From Thalassobius vesicularis (GTDB taxonomy: Bacteria > Pseudomonadota > Alphaproteobacteria > Rhodobacterales > Rhodobacteraceae): a stretch of 64,000 bases of DNA. Both the position numbers and the translations under genes were made by a program. The DNA lies in NCBI RefSeq assembly GCF_004799325.1, contig NZ_SSMD01000002.1:186001-250000 (forward strand), written 5' to 3'. The notes under the pieces were generated by a model. It was not told the origin of the DNA. It ran no database searches and saw nothing but the letters and a program-made list of their open reading frames with translations. Below, one piece after another: positions 8,019 to 17,412 of this stretch. Positions within the stretch are counted from its first letter, which is position 1, and every line of letters begins with the position of its first letter.

Positions 8019-9323
8019 ATGCGCTATATGGCGACATACGACCTTATGGAAACTTTCCGTAACACGAACCAATGGTTGGGTGCCTCCGCCCTGTCCTTTG
8101 CATCCTATCCGGTTTTTTCGTGGGTGCCAAACCCTGCTTTGCAGTGGATGTCGGCTTGGGGACAGGTCACGGAACGCACCTTTGAGCGCATGGTCGCCAA
8201 GCCCGACTGGGGCATTCGCACCTTCACGTGCGAAGACGGCAAGGACCACCTGGTCAACATCGACACCGTGGTGGAACGCGCCTTCGGCAACCTGGTTCAC
8301 TTCAACGTTTCGGGCCGCGAAGAACAGCCGCGCAAGATCCTGCTGGTCGCCCCGATGTCGGGCCACTACGCGACCCTGCTGCGCTCGACCGTGAAGTCGC
8401 TGCTGGTCAACTGTGAGGTGTACATCACCGACTGGCATAACGCGCGCGACATTCCCGTGTCCGAAGGCAAGTTCGACGTCGAAGACTACACGCTGTATCT
8501 TGTCGATTTCATGAAGCACCTGGGTCCGGACACCCATGTGATCGCCGTCTGCCAGCCCGCACCGCTGACGCTGGCCGCCACCGCCTACCTGGCCGAGGAA
8601 GAGCCCGCCGCGCAGCCCCGCTCGCTGACGCTGATCGGTGGTCCGATCGACCCCGACGCAACCCCCACCGACGTGACCGATTTCGGCAACCGCGTCACCA
8701 TGGGCCAGCTGGAAGAGCTGATGATCCAGCGCGTTGGCTTTAAATATAAGGGCGTTGGCCGCCTGGTCTATCCGGGCCTGCTGCAGCTGTCCTCGTTCAT
8801 GTCGATGAATGCCGACCGTCACTCCAAGGCGTTCTCGGACCAGATCATGCGCGTGGTGCGCGGCGAGGCGTCGGATCACGACGCGCACAACCGCTTCTAC
8901 GACGAATACCTTGCCGTCATGGACATGACCGCCGAATTCTACCTGTCCACCGTCGAGCGTATCTTCAAGAACTGTGAAATCGCCAAGAACGAATTCACCG
9001 TGAAGGGCAAGAAAGTGGATATCGGCAAGATCACGACCGTCGCGGTGAAAACCGTCGAAGGCGCGAATGACGATATCTCGGCCCCCGGTCAGTGCATCGC
9101 CGCGCTGCGCCTGTGCACCGGCCTGCCGGACAGCAAGAAAGCCAGCCACCTGGAGCCGGGCGCCGGCCACTACGGCATCTTCGCTGGCAAAAGCTGGCGC
9201 GACAACATCCGCCCGCTGGTGCTGGATTTCATCGACGCCAACTCGGGCGATCCGGTCAAATCGGCGAAATCGGCCAAGCCGAAAGTCGTGGCAGACAACA
9301 CCAAGACCACGGCCGCGTCGTAA
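8019..9323 (+). CDS. phaZ: Intracellular PHB depolymerase
   Basis: The 434-residue protein matches the intracellular polyhydroxybutyrate depolymerase family, which hydrolyses or thiolyses native PHB granules so stored carbon can be reused. It has the PHB depolymerase N-terminal region (DLMETFRNTNQW and following) and a hydrolase core in which a cysteine nucleophile is expected in the AVCQPAPLTLAA stretch near residue 180; this replaces the serine lipase box. A late EPGAGHYGIFAGKSWRD segment holds the catalytic histidine. It has no signal peptide, consistent with a cytoplasmic enzyme. It is divergent from phaC, the standard Rhodobacterales order. Confidence 0.93.
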   Translation: MRYMATYDLMETFRNTNQWLGASALSFASYPVFSWVPNPALQWMSAWGQVTERTFERMVAKPDWGIRTFTCEDGKDHLVNIDTVVERAFGNLVHFNVSGREEQPRKILLVAPMSGHYATLLRSTVKSLLVNCEVYITDWHNARDIPVSEGKFDVEDYTLYLVDFMKHLGPDTHVIAVCQPAPLTLAATAYLAEEEPAAQPRSLTLIGGPIDPDATPTDVTDFGNRVTMGQLEELMIQRVGFKYKGVGRLVYPGLLQLSSFMSMNADRHSKAFSDQIMRVVRGEASDHDAHNRFYDEYLAVMDMTAEFYLSTVERIFKNCEIAKNEFTVKGKKVDIGKITTVAVKTVEGANDDISAPGQCIAALRLCTGLPDSKKASHLEPGAGHYGIFAGKSWRDNIRPLVLDFIDANSGDPVKSAKSAKPKVVADNTKTTAAS

Positions 9324-9348
9324 TCCGATCCGGTTGCTAAAGAATGAC

Positions 9349-9378
9349 GGGCGCGAGGGGAAACCTTCGCGCCCTTTT
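9349..9378 (+). terminator. Terminator after phaZ
   Basis: A GGGCGCGAGG stem pairs with CCTTCGCGCCC (one bulge) and is followed by TTTTCATTT. It ends at the stop codon of the convergent small membrane protein gene. Confidence 0.65.
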
Positions 9379-9611
9379 CATTTGCCGCGCCCGGTGATCC
9401 AGCGCCACAGCGGCACCACGTCCAGCGCGGCAACGGCCAGCCCGAGGGGAATCATCCAGAACCCCAGCACCGGCAGGAATCCGAACACCCCGCCCAGAAT
9501 CAGCAACAAACCGGCCAGAAGGCGCAGACCGGGGGGCAGATGGGTGCGGGTCCACAGCTGCACGCGGGCCACAAGGCGGCGCAGGCTGCCCTTTTCCCCG
9601 GCCGGTTTCAC
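9378..9611 (-). CDS. Small PGPGW-like two-helix membrane protein
   Basis: The 77-residue protein has a basic N-terminus, then two close hydrophobic helices (about residues 28-45 and 48-66) separated by a short turn, GFLPVLGFWMIPLGL. The layout resembles the PGPGW/transmembrane protein family of unknown function. Its start overlaps the stop of the upstream hydrolase by 4 bases (ATGA), so it is the last gene of the coupled hydrolase run. No function can be assigned. Confidence 0.65.
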   Translation of the reverse strand: MKPAGEKGSLRRLVARVQLWTRTHLPPGLRLLAGLLLILGGVFGFLPVLGFWMIPLGLAVAALDVVPLWRWITGRGK

Positions 9612-10321
9612 GTGCGCAGCACCAGCGGCATCCGCAGCCAGTCGCGCAGGGCGGCGTTGGTCGCGGCGGGGTTTTCCAGCGTCGGCAGGTGGCCCGCCTC
9701 GGGGATCACGGCAAGATGGGCGTAGGGAATCAGCTCGGCCATGAAGGTGTGGCGTTTGAGCGGGGTCAGCCCGTCATGTTCGCCGCACAGCACCAGCGCG
9801 GGGCATTTGCATTTGCGCAAGGTCGCCTGCTGATCGCGGCGGCGTTGCAGGGCGCGGACCTGACGGACAAAGACCTCGGGGCCCAGATCGCGGGCCATCT
9901 GCTGAAAGGCGGCCAGCACCTCGGGGCGGTGGGGACCGGGGGCCAGGAAATCGGGGCGCATCAGGTCGCGCATCACCTGATCCAGCTTGCCGGACTTGGC
10001 GCCGATGATCATCGGTTCATAGGCGGCGGCGCTGGCGGGGGTTTCGGCCAGCGCGTTGGTGTCCATCAGGGCGATACGGGTGACACGTTCGGGCGCGCGG
10101 CGCAGGATTTCCATCGCCACGATGCCGCCCATCGACAGCCCGGCCAGCGCAAATCGCTGCGGCAACAGCGGCAGGATGGACGAGGCGATCTCCTCAACCC
10201 GGTCACCTTGGGTGATGGGGGCGACGGTGACCACCTGATCGCGCGAGAGATCGGTCAGTTGCGGCCCGAACAGGCGCGCGTCGCACATCATTCCCGGAAG
10301 CAGAACCAGCGGTTCGTTCAT
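9608..10321 (-). CDS. Alpha/beta hydrolase
   Basis: The 237-residue protein is a compact alpha/beta hydrolase. Near the start it has LVLLPGMMCDARLF, the oxyanion-hole region; then GLSMGG with the nucleophile serine; then a CGEHDGLTP acid loop and a PEAGHLPTLENP catalytic-histidine loop. This pattern is common in esterases and C-C bond hydrolases, and the substrate cannot be told. I chose ATG 10321, which has AGGAG about 8 bases upstream, over a GTG three codons earlier that would sit almost on the ribosome-binding site. It follows the VOC gene after 57 bases and overlaps the next gene by 4 bases. Confidence 0.8.
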   Translation of the reverse strand: MNEPLVLLPGMMCDARLFGPQLTDLSRDQVVTVAPITQGDRVEEIASSILPLLPQRFALAGLSMGGIVAMEILRRAPERVTRIALMDTNALAETPASAAAYEPMIIGAKSGKLDQVMRDLMRPDFLAPGPHRPEVLAAFQQMARDLGPEVFVRQVRALQRRRDQQATLRKCKCPALVLCGEHDGLTPLKRHTFMAELIPYAHLAVIPEAGHLPTLENPAATNAALRDWLRMPLVLRT

Positions 10322-10378
10322 CTCACCCACTCCTGATCACCAAACATGGCGGCACTTTTCGGCGCGGCCCCGGCATTG

Positions 10379-10819
10379 TCAACCGGCCCCGGGATAGCCC
10401 GCCCAACGAAACGCGCCGTCCTGCCGCAAGGGGGCGTGAGGGTTCCAGGCCAGTTCCCAGATATGGCCGTCGGGATCGGCGACATAGGCGATATGACCGC
10501 CCCAGAACACGTCATGCGGCGGTTTCAGAACGCGCGCCCCGGCCGAAACGGCGGCGTCGAACAGGGTCTGGACCTGATCGCGGCTGCGGGTGTTGCAGGC
10601 CAGCGTCATCGCGCCGGTGCCCAACTCGTCGGGAGACAGGCCCATGTCGCGGGCCAGATCGGCGCGCGGGTACAGGCCCAGTGACTGGCCCAGCAGGTCG
10701 AACACGACGATGCCGGGGGGCGTTTCGGCGCGGGTCCAGCCCATCGCGGTGTAGAAGGCCGCGGCGCGGTCCAGATCATCGACCGCGAGGGTGATGAGGC
10801 TGACGCGTTGCTCCATCAT
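10379..10819 (-). CDS. VOC (glyoxalase/bleomycin resistance) superfamily protein
   Basis: The 146-residue protein has the paired beta-alpha-beta-beta-beta units of the vicinal oxygen chelate fold: an N-terminal SLITLAVDDLDRAAAFYTAMGW block and a C-terminal HIAYVADPDGHIWELAWNP block with a putative metal-binding glutamate. Family members include glyoxalases, dioxygenases and antibiotic-binding proteins. The start ATGA overlaps the stop of the membrane-anchored hydrolase, so the two are translationally coupled. The role within this hydrolase run is unknown. Confidence 0.8.
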   Translation of the reverse strand: MMEQRVSLITLAVDDLDRAAAFYTAMGWTRAETPPGIVVFDLLGQSLGLYPRADLARDMGLSPDELGTGAMTLACNTRSRDQVQTLFDAAVSAGARVLKPPHDVFWGGHIAYVADPDGHIWELAWNPHAPLRQDGAFRWAGYPGAG

Positions 10820-11808
10820 TTCAGGCCCTTGATCCAGTCCAGCACGGCGCGCGTGGCGTCGGGCGTGTTGCCCGGAGACAGCACGCGGCCGGCCAGAACG
10901 TGGTGATGTTCGTCATCGCCGGGGGGCAGTTCGGTGATGCGGTGGACGGTGACGGGGCCACCCCAGCGCAGCAGGAAATCCTCGGTCCGGGTGGCGTCGA
11001 CGACCTGATCCAGAGGCGAGAAGTAGAACAGCGCGGGCAGATCGACCTGCGTGTAATCCGCCTCTCGCGCGGCCTTGACCACGGCGGCAAGGGGCATGAC
11101 GGCCTCGGACGGGTAGTCGGTGGTCCAGTAGAGGCCCTGCTCGGGCGTGCGCGGGGTCCAGCTGCGGCGGGTGCCCAGCAGTTTTGGCAGGATCTGGCGC
11201 GCGGCGGGCATGGTCAGCAGCGGCGCGGCGGGGTTGTTGATGCCGAAATTCGGGGACAGAAAAGCCACCCCGGCCACGTTTTCGCGCAGATCGCGTTGTG
11301 TCAGGGACAGCGCGGCAAGGGTGCCGCCAGTCGAGTTGGACAGCACGATGACACGCTCGCCGATGCGGCGGCCGATCTCCAGCGCCTCGGCGGCGTCGCG
11401 CAGCCAGCGGTCGGCGGTGCCTTCGTTCAACGCGTCGGGATCGCTGCGGCCGTGGCCGGTGAGGCGGGTGTAGAACAGGTTCGCGCCAAGGGCGGCGGCC
11501 ACGTCATCGGGCAGCGGGCGCAGCTCCTCGGCGCTGGCGGAAAAGCCGTGCAGGAAGATCACCGACAGCGGGGTTTTCTGGCCGGGTTCGCCCGCCCAGA
11601 CGATACGCTTGCGCGCATGGGGCAACAGGTCGGCATAGGGCGCCTCGGACGCGGCCAGAAAGGCGGCGGGATCGTCGCCGATGCGGGCGGTGTTGAAACC
11701 GGTTTCGGGATTGACGGGCTCGTAGGGGCCATAGGCCCACATCACCGCGGCCAGCGACAACACGCCCAGCAGAAATACCCACGCAATCTGCCGGAGCGTC
11801 CGTTTCAT
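10816..11808 (-). CDS. Alpha/beta hydrolase with N-terminal membrane anchor
   Basis: The 330-residue protein begins with a basic stretch and one hydrophobic helix (about residues 8-25), so it is either anchored in the inner membrane facing the periplasm or exported. The hydrolase core has HGFSASAEEL for the oxyanion hole, a serine nucleophile in VLSNSTGGTL, an acid loop near FSPLDQVVDA and a late histidine-rich DDEHHHVLAG segment. It overlaps both neighbours by 4 bases (ATGA), in line with one operon with the ABHD10-like gene upstream and the VOC gene downstream. The substrate is unknown; a lipid or ester is plausible. Confidence 0.8.
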   Translation of the reverse strand: MKRTLRQIAWVFLLGVLSLAAVMWAYGPYEPVNPETGFNTARIGDDPAAFLAASEAPYADLLPHARKRIVWAGEPGQKTPLSVIFLHGFSASAEELRPLPDDVAAALGANLFYTRLTGHGRSDPDALNEGTADRWLRDAAEALEIGRRIGERVIVLSNSTGGTLAALSLTQRDLRENVAGVAFLSPNFGINNPAAPLLTMPAARQILPKLLGTRRSWTPRTPEQGLYWTTDYPSEAVMPLAAVVKAAREADYTQVDLPALFYFSPLDQVVDATRTEDFLLRWGGPVTVHRITELPPGDDEHHHVLAGRVLSPGNTPDATRAVLDWIKGLK

Positions 11809-12560
11809 GGCGCGATCTTTGTCAGGATTTCTTCGATGGCGGCGGTGATCAGGCCCAGCTCCTCGGGGTCCGAGAAGCGGTGATCCGCGCCCTTGACCAG
11901 CGTCAGGCGCATGTCCGGGCCGGTGGCGTGATCCAGCAGGCGCAGGGCCACGGACATATCGACATCGGCGTCATCCGTGCCTTGCAGAAAGCGCACCGGA
12001 AAGGGCAGCGGCAGCGGGCTGCGCAGAACCAGCTGGTTGCGGCCGTCCTCGATCATGCGGCGGGTGATCGGATAGGGATCACCGTATTCCGAGGGCAGCA
12101 GGGTCACGCCCTGCTCCATCACCTCGGCGCGCTGGGTGTCGGTGAAGCTGTCCCACATGCTGTCTTCGGTGAAATCGGGGGCGGCGGCGATGGTGACAAG
12201 GCCCGCCACGCGCGCGGTGATGCGCTGGGTCATCAGCAGTGAAATCCACCCGCCCATCGACGAGCCGACCAGAATCTGCGGCCCCTCGGTCAGTTCGGAG
12301 ATGGCGCAGGCGGCGTCCTCGGCCCAGTGACCGATGCAGCCGTCCTCGAATTTTTCAGAGGAGTCGCCGTGTCCGGAATAGTCAAAGCGCAGGTAAGCGC
12401 GGCCGGTGCGTTCGGCCCAATCCTGAAGATAGGTCGCCTTTGTGCCGCCCATGTCCGAGTTGAAACCGCCGAGAAATACCACTCCGGGGCCGGTTCCCGC
12501 GCTTTGGTGATACGCAATACGGCGGCCATGCGGGGTGTGCAGATAATCGGGCAAGGACAT
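11805..12560 (-). CDS. Alpha/beta hydrolase, ABHD10-like
   Basis: The 251-residue cytoplasmic protein resembles ABHD10-type acyl-protein thioesterases/carboxylesterases. The marks are a conserved RFDYSGHGDSSEKFEDG segment, the nucleophile in GSSMGGW, and a C-terminal GADHRFSDPEEL histidine loop. It heads the five-gene minus-strand run, with a 212-base divergent region towards thrS that must hold the operon promoter. Enzyme class is clear; the physiological substrate is not. Confidence 0.82.
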   Translation of the reverse strand: MSLPDYLHTPHGRRIAYHQSAGTGPGVVFLGGFNSDMGGTKATYLQDWAERTGRAYLRFDYSGHGDSSEKFEDGCIGHWAEDAACAISELTEGPQILVGSSMGGWISLLMTQRITARVAGLVTIAAAPDFTEDSMWDSFTDTQRAEVMEQGVTLLPSEYGDPYPITRRMIEDGRNQLVLRSPLPLPFPVRFLQGTDDADVDMSVALRLLDHATGPDMRLTLVKGADHRFSDPEELGLITAAIEEILTKIAP

Positions 12561-12682
12561 GTGATCTCTGTTTACAAAATATTAACCGGACTGTGGACCA
12601 TTCCGCGCGGTCGGGGCAAGGGGGCAATCGTGGCAAATCCGCTGCGTCCGCGTTTTGGCCCCTCTGCGGCGGGCGGGTGTCC

Positions 12683-12711
12683 TTGACTTGCGCGCAGACG
12701 CGATTCAAAAG
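12683..12711 (+). promoter_or_regulatory. Possible thrS promoter
   Basis: TTGACT at 12683-12688 is a good -35 hexamer. The sequence 17 bases on is only a weak -10 (CAAAAG). The position, 60-90 bases ahead of thrS, is reasonable, but the call is tentative. The rest of the 12561-12772 divergent region shows no other clear signal. Confidence 0.3.
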
Positions 12712-12772
12712 GAGGCACACATAACCCGCAACCGGGCGTTCCGTGGGCGCCAAACTGACGAGGAGGCCGCAT

Positions 12773-14719
12773 ATGGCAGACGTCACCCTTACCTTCCCCG
12801 ATGGCAATTCGCGCGTGTTCCCCGCCGGGATCACCCCGGCCGAGGTGGCCGAGGGCATCTCGAAATCGCTGGGCAAGAAAGCCATCAGCGCCAGCGTGAA
12901 CGGCGCGCATTGGGATCTGCAGTGGCCGATCAATGCCGATGCGAAAATCGCCATCCACACCATGCAGGACGATGACGAGGCGCTGGAGCTGATCCGCCAC
13001 GACCTGGCGCACATCATGGCGCGCGCCGTGCAGGAAATCTGGCCGGACGTGAAGGTCACGATCGGGCCGGTCCGCGATCAGGGCTGGTTCTATGACTTCG
13101 ACCGCGAAGAACCGTTTACCCCCGAAGATCTGGGCCAGATCGAAGCGCGAATGAAAGAGATCATCAACGCGCGCGAGGCCGTGAAAACCGAGGTCTGGGA
13201 CCGCGCCCGCGCGATCAAGCACTATGAGGACGCCGGCGAGCCCTTCAAGGTCGAGCTGATCGCCCGCATCCCCGAAGGCGAGGATCTGCGGATGTACTGG
13301 CACGGCGACTGGCAGGATCTGTGCCGCGGCCCGCACTTGCAACATACCGGCCAGGTGCCGGCGGATGCGTTCAAGCTGACCCATGTTGCGGGCGCCTACT
13401 GGCTGGGCGACAGCACCCGCCCGATGCTGCAACGCATCTACGGCGTGGCCTTCAAGAACCGCCAGGACCTGAAGGCCTGGGAAACCATGATGGAAGAAGC
13501 CGCCAAGCGCGACCACCGCAAGCTGGGCCGCGAAATGCAGCTGTTCCACATGCAAGAGGAAGCGCCGGGCCAGATCTTCTGGCACCCAAACGGCTGGCGC
13601 ATCTACACCACGCTGCAGGACTACATGCGCCGCCAGCAGCAGCGCGACGGCTATGTCGAGGTGAACACCCCGCAGGTGGTGAACCGCAAGCTGTGGGAGG
13701 CCTCGGGCCACTGGGACAACTACCAGGAAAACATGTTCATCGTCGAAGTGGACGAGGATCATGCCCGCGAAAAGACCGTCAACGCGCTGAAGCCGATGAA
13801 CTGCCCTTGCCACGTGCAGGTGTTCAATCAGGGCCTGAAATCCTATCGCGACCTGCCGCTGCGCATGGCCGAGTTTGGCTCGTGCAACCGGTATGAGCCC
13901 TCGGGCGCGCTGCACGGGATCATGCGGGTGCGCGGGTTCACGCAGGACGACGCGCATATCTTCTGCACCGATGCGCAGATTGAATCGGAAACCAAGAAGT
14001 TCATCCAGTTCCTGGCCATGATCTATGCCGATCTGGGATTCCACGACTGGACGATCAAACTGTCCACCCGCCCCGAAAAGCGGATCGGGTCCGAGGAAAG
14101 CTGGGACCGGGTCGAAAAGGCCCTGGGCGACGCGTGCAACGCGGCTGGCTACGAGTACGAGATCCAGGAAGGCGAAGGCGCGTTCTACGGGCCCAAGCTG
14201 GAATTCACCCTGACCGACGCCATCGGCCGTCAGTGGCAATGCGGCACGCTGCAGGTTGACCCCAACCTGCCGGACCGTCTGGACGCGAACTTCATCGGTC
14301 AGGACGGCGCAAAACACCGCCCCGTCATGCTGCACCGCGCAGTTCTGGGCAGTTTCGAGCGTTTCATCGGCATCCTGATCGAAAGCCACGCCGGCAAGCT
14401 GCCGTTCTGGCTGGCCCCGCGTCAGGTGGTCGTTGCCTCGATCGTGTCGGAAGCGGACGCATACGTGCACGAGGTGGTCGCCAAGCTGCAAGCCGCAGGC
14501 ATCCGCGCCGAGGCCGACACCCGCAACGAGAAGATCAACTACAAGGTCCGCGAACACTCGCTGGGTAAGGTGCCGGTCATTCTGGCCATCGGCGCCCGCG
14601 AAGTGGAAGAGCGCACCGTGTCGATGCGGCGTCTGGGCGAAAACCGCACCAGCACCGTGGCACTGGACGAGGTGGCCGTCACGCTGGCCGCTGAATCGAC
14701 CCCGCCCGATCTTCGCTAA
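12773..14719 (+). CDS. thrS: Threonyl-tRNA synthetase
   Basis: The 648-residue class II synthetase charges tRNA-Thr. It has the TGS domain at the start ([18 protein letters not shown]), the second additional/editing domain with an [12 protein letters not shown] histidine block (about residues 85-240), the catalytic core with [33 protein letters not shown] and [13 protein letters not shown], and a C-terminal anticodon-binding domain. The length is normal. AGGAGG lies 6 bases ahead of ATG 12773. The frame extends 10 codons further upstream, but those lack a ribosome-binding site. Its end overlaps the convergent membrane protein gene by 41 bases. Confidence 0.97.
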   Translation: MADVTLTFPDGNSRVFPAGITPAEVAEGISKSLGKKAISASVNGAHWDLQWPINADAKIAIHTMQDDDEALELIRHDLAHIMARAVQEIWPDVKVTIGPVRDQGWFYDFDREEPFTPEDLGQIEARMKEIINAREAVKTEVWDRARAIKHYEDAGEPFKVELIARIPEGEDLRMYWHGDWQDLCRGPHLQHTGQVPADAFKLTHVAGAYWLGDSTRPMLQRIYGVAFKNRQDLKAWETMMEEAAKRDHRKLGREMQLFHMQEEAPGQIFWHPNGWRIYTTLQDYMRRQQQRDGYVEVNTPQVVNRKLWEASGHWDNYQENMFIVEVDEDHAREKTVNALKPMNCPCHVQVFNQGLKSYRDLPLRMAEFGSCNRYEPSGALHGIMRVRGFTQDDAHIFCTDAQIESETKKFIQFLAMIYADLGFHDWTIKLSTRPEKRIGSEESWDRVEKALGDACNAAGYEYEIQEGEGAFYGPKLEFTLTDAIGRQWQCGTLQVDPNLPDRLDANFIGQDGAKHRPVMLHRAVLGSFERFIGILIESHAGKLPFWLAPRQVVVASIVSEADAYVHEVVAKLQAAGIRAEADTRNEKINYKVREHSLGKVPVILAIGAREVEERTVSMRRLGENRTSTVALDEVAVTLAAESTPPDLR

Positions 14720-15827
14720 GCTTTGGGCGACGCGGCGCTGCGATCATGGCAGCGACCGCGTCGCGCACCGGGGCATAGCCGCGCCGCCAAAGCGCGGGCA
14801 AGCCCAGCCCCAGCCGGTTGCGCGCCTCGCGCCCGGCCACGGCCAGAACCAGCAGCCCCCCCAGAAACAACGCCGCCACCGGGATACCCAGCCAATGCGG
14901 GAGCGCCTGGTAGGGCAGCAGGTTCAGCACCAGATTTCCGGCCCCGTAGATGAACAGCGTCTGGACACCGACGCGACCCAGCCAGCGCCGGACGCCACGC
15001 AGCGCCCCTGCCCGTTTCAGCACCGCCAGCCAGGCCAGCATGCCGCAGGCCGCCACGGTGCCCACGGCGAAATAACCGGGGTGATTGGTCCAGCGATGCG
15101 CCAGGAACCGGCGACCGGCCTCTAGAATGCCGTGCTGCAACTCCAGCCCGACGACGACCAGCGCCAGCCCGACCAACAGCGCCGGCAGGATGGCGCTGCG
15201 ACGGCCCGTCAAAGCCTCGCCCAGGGCCATACCGAAGCCCAGAAAGGTCAGGCCGGGCAGGATGGCCGGGCCGTAGCCCTGACCAATGCCCAACAGGAAG
15301 CCCACGATATAGGGCGGTGCCTCGACCACCGGGGTGAGCACCCACCACATCCCCCAGCCGAGCGCCGCGCCGATCAGCACCAGCGTCGAGCCGTGCCGCA
15401 GCACCCCGCGCCAGAACAGCAGGATCAGGGCAAACAGCGCCGCGTAGGTCAGGAAAATCTCGCTGAACCGCCCCTGCACCAGGCATAGTGCCGCGCGCAG
15501 CCCCGTCAGGGGATCAAGGTTGCCCGATACGACCGCCCCGCCGGTCAGCAGCAGGAACAGCAGGGCCACCGTCACCAATCGCTGCGCCATGCGCCAGCGC
15601 AATGTCTGGGCCGAGCCGCCGTCGCGGGCAGAGGAGAGATAGGCGATCTCGATCATCGCGCCGAAGATGATGATGAAGGTGGGCGTCGCCAGCCGCGTGA
15701 GCGGCACCAGCACATGGACATCGGTGACGAATTGCACCTTCACATGGTCCAGCATCGCCAGAATGATGGCGACCCCGCGCAACTCATCGAGCGCGTCAAA
15801 GCGGCGTTTGGCTCCGGTTTTAGACAT
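14679..15827 (-). CDS. Multi-pass membrane acyltransferase-like protein (DUF1624/OpgC type)
   Basis: The 382-residue protein has about ten hydrophobic helices. Its opening [25 protein letters not shown] has the R-x-x-x-x-D-x-x-RG-x-A-x-x-x-x-x-x-x-H pattern of DUF1624 (heparan-alpha-glucosaminide acetyltransferase-like) and OpgC-like membrane acyltransferases. These move acyl groups onto sugars at the membrane. I chose ATG 15827 (MSKTGAKRR), because the open frame upstream of it has a poor, arginine-rich composition. It converges on thrS with an unusual 41-base coding overlap. No sugar or cell-wall genes are nearby, so its acceptor is unknown. Confidence 0.65.
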   Translation of the reverse strand: MSKTGAKRRFDALDELRGVAIILAMLDHVKVQFVTDVHVLVPLTRLATPTFIIIFGAMIEIAYLSSARDGGSAQTLRWRMAQRLVTVALLFLLLTGGAVVSGNLDPLTGLRAALCLVQGRFSEIFLTYAALFALILLFWRGVLRHGSTLVLIGAALGWGMWWVLTPVVEAPPYIVGFLLGIGQGYGPAILPGLTFLGFGMALGEALTGRRSAILPALLVGLALVVVGLELQHGILEAGRRFLAHRWTNHPGYFAVGTVAACGMLAWLAVLKRAGALRGVRRWLGRVGVQTLFIYGAGNLVLNLLPYQALPHWLGIPVAALFLGGLLVLAVAGREARNRLGLGLPALWRRGYAPVRDAVAAMIAAPRRPKLSEDRAGSIQRPA

Positions 15828-16207
15828 CCTCAAGTGCCTTTCATCCTGCGGTATGTCTAGCAGACCCGACGCCTCGCCGGGCAACGGAGACGGGTAGAAC
15901 ACCGTCACGGACGGATACACCGCCCCCCCGAAATGGCTGACACATCTGTCACGAAACGCTTGGCCCGCCCGCTTTGCTGCCTGACCCGCTGTAACAATCG
16001 GCGAAGACAGAGACGCCGCGCGACGGAAACCCCGCTTTGGGCCGTAACATTTCGGCGAAAACCCGCGCATCGGCTCACGCCGGTCACACGCCTGCTGACG
16101 CGGGCGTGATGCACGGGCCTGTGAGTGGCTCGTTATGCGGACTGACCCTAGCCTTTTGGATACCGGCAACGACCGGACCGAGTTTCAAAAAGGAAAGGGA
16201 AACACAC
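15828..16207. other. 380-base divergent intergenic region upstream of the bufferin cluster
   Basis: No gene is convincing here. It must hold the promoters of the membrane acyltransferase-like gene and of bufA. A small inverted repeat, TGACA-CATC-TGTCA (15938-15951), could be an operator, and a good Shine-Dalgarno (AAAGGAAAGGGAAA) sits before bufA. Bufferin operons are often under ECF sigma or metal-responsive control, but I could not identify a convincing -35/-10 pair. Confidence 0.5.
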
Positions 16208-16519
16208 ATGTCTAACGCACTGAAAACCGCCGCTGTCGCTGGCGCTCTGGCCGCCGCTCTGACCGCTCAATTCGCCCCCGCCGCCAACGCGGCCGGTCAG
16301 GAAAAATGCTATGGCGTCTCGATGGCGGGCAAGAACGATTGCGCCGCTGGCCCCGGAACCACCTGCGCCGGCACCTCGACCGTGGACTACCAGGGCAACG
16401 CGTTCAAACTGGTCGACGCAGGCACCTGCATGTCGATCGAACTGCCCGCCATGATGGACGGCACCATGCGCAAAGGCAGCCTGACCGCACTGGAACGCGA
16501 CCTGCCGATGAAGGGCTAA
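16208..16519 (+). CDS. bufA1: Bufferin precursor, BufA1/DUF2282 family periplasmic metallophore
   Basis: The 103-residue protein has an alanine-rich signal peptide (cleavage likely after about residue 28, AANA-A) and a short mature part with exactly four cysteines at 34, 45, 53 and 74. These lie in the blocks [19 protein letters not shown] and KLVDAGTC, the pattern of DUF2282/BufA1 precursors. In this recently described RiPP class the partner MNIO enzyme modifies cysteines, and the exported product binds excess copper or another metal. The downstream DUF692, DUF2063 and DoxX genes complete the known cluster. The start at 16208 has AAAGGAAAGGG upstream. Confidence 0.9.
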   Translation: MSNALKTAAVAGALAAALTAQFAPAANAAGQEKCYGVSMAGKNDCAAGPGTTCAGTSTVDYQGNAFKLVDAGTCMSIELPAMMDGTMRKGSLTALERDLPMKG

Positions 16520-16528
16520 CCCACTGAC

Positions 16529-16556
16529 GGGGCGGGGTTTTCCCGCCCCATCCTTT
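16529..16556 (+). terminator. Hairpin between bufA1 and bufB (terminator or attenuator)
   Basis: A perfect 8-bp stem GGGGCGGG / CCCGCCCC with loop GTTTT lies 9 bases after the bufA1 stop, followed by ATCCTTTGCC. The T-run is weak, so partial read-through is likely, which would give more precursor mRNA than enzyme mRNA. Confidence 0.6.
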
Positions 16557-16572
16557 GCCTGATAGGTGCCCC

Positions 16573-17412
16573 ATGTTCGACCACCCCACCCACCTGCCTG
16601 CCGGTCCCGGCGTCGGTTTCAAGCCACAGCACTACGCGGATATCCTGGCCCATCCCGGCCCGGTCCAATGGCTGGAAATCCACGCCGAGAACTACATGGG
16701 CGACGGCGGCCGCCCGCTGGCGATGCTGCGCCACCTGGCGGAGCGCTTTGCCATTTCGGTGCACGGCGTCGGCCTGTCCATCGGCGGCGAAGGCCCGCTG
16801 GACCCCGCCCACCTGGCCCGTCTGAAACACCTGTGCGACTGGCTGCACCCGGCCAGTTTTTCCGAACATCTGGCCTGGTCCACGCACGGGGCCGAGTTCC
16901 TGAACGACCTGCTGCCCCTGCCCTACACCGCCGCCACGCTGGCCCGCGTCTGCGATCACATCGATCAGGTGCAAGAGGTGCTGGGCCGGCGGATGCTGCT
17001 GGAAAACCCCTCCTCGTACCTGCGCTTCGCCGCCTCGACCTGGGAGGAGCCGGAGTTCCTGTCCGAGATCGCGCGCCGCACCGGCTGTGGGCTGCTTTTG
17101 GATGTGAACAACGTCTTCGTCTCGGCCACCAATCTGGGCACCAACCCGCGCGCCTATATCGACGCCTATCGCACGGATCTGGTGGGCGAAATCCATCTGG
17201 GTGGGTTCGACGAGGATGCCGATGACGTGGGCGCCCCCCTGCTGATCGACAGCCACGGGCGTCCAGTGGCCGATCCGGTCTGGACCCTGCTGGAATACGC
17301 GCTGGCGCAGACCGGGCCGAAACCGATCCTGATCGAGTGGGACAATGACGTGCCCGACTGGCCCGTTCTGGCCGCCGAGGCCGCCCGCGCCGCCGAAAGG
17401 ATGCCCGCATGA
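16573..17412 (+). CDS. bufB: Bufferin maturation enzyme BufB, MNIO (DUF692) family
   Basis: The 279-residue protein is a TIM-barrel multinuclear non-heme iron oxidase. Likely metal ligands are visible: Glu/His in [10 protein letters not shown] (His37, Glu39), His64 in SVHGVGLS, His99 in SEHLAWS, Glu144-Asn145 in LLENPSSY, Asp177 in LLLDVNNV, His208 in EIHLGGF, Asp226 and His228 in LIDSHGR, and Glu255 in LIEWDND. MNIO enzymes use iron and O2 to modify cysteines in a peptide precursor; here the precursor is BufA1 upstream. ATG 16573 follows AGGTGCCCC. It overlaps bufC by 4 bases (ATGA). Confidence 0.9.
   Translation: MFDHPTHLPAGPGVGFKPQHYADILAHPGPVQWLEIHAENYMGDGGRPLAMLRHLAERFAISVHGVGLSIGGEGPLDPAHLARLKHLCDWLHPASFSEHLAWSTHGAEFLNDLLPLPYTAATLARVCDHIDQVQEVLGRRMLLENPSSYLRFAASTWEEPEFLSEIARRTGCGLLLDVNNVFVSATNLGTNPRAYIDAYRTDLVGEIHLGGFDEDADDVGAPLLIDSHGRPVADPVWTLLEYALAQTGPKPILIEWDNDVPDWPVLAAEAARAAERMPA

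Noticed and set aside
12572-14557. Long open frame (about 660 codons) opposite thrS
   Set aside because: It is the reverse-frame shadow of a well-supported synthetase, with no start signal or domain.
15990-16050. Possible ECF sigma promoter upstream of bufA1
   Set aside because: GTAAC-like and CGAA-like hexamers are present, but at no consistent 16-17 base spacing relative to a start, so I did not call a promoter.
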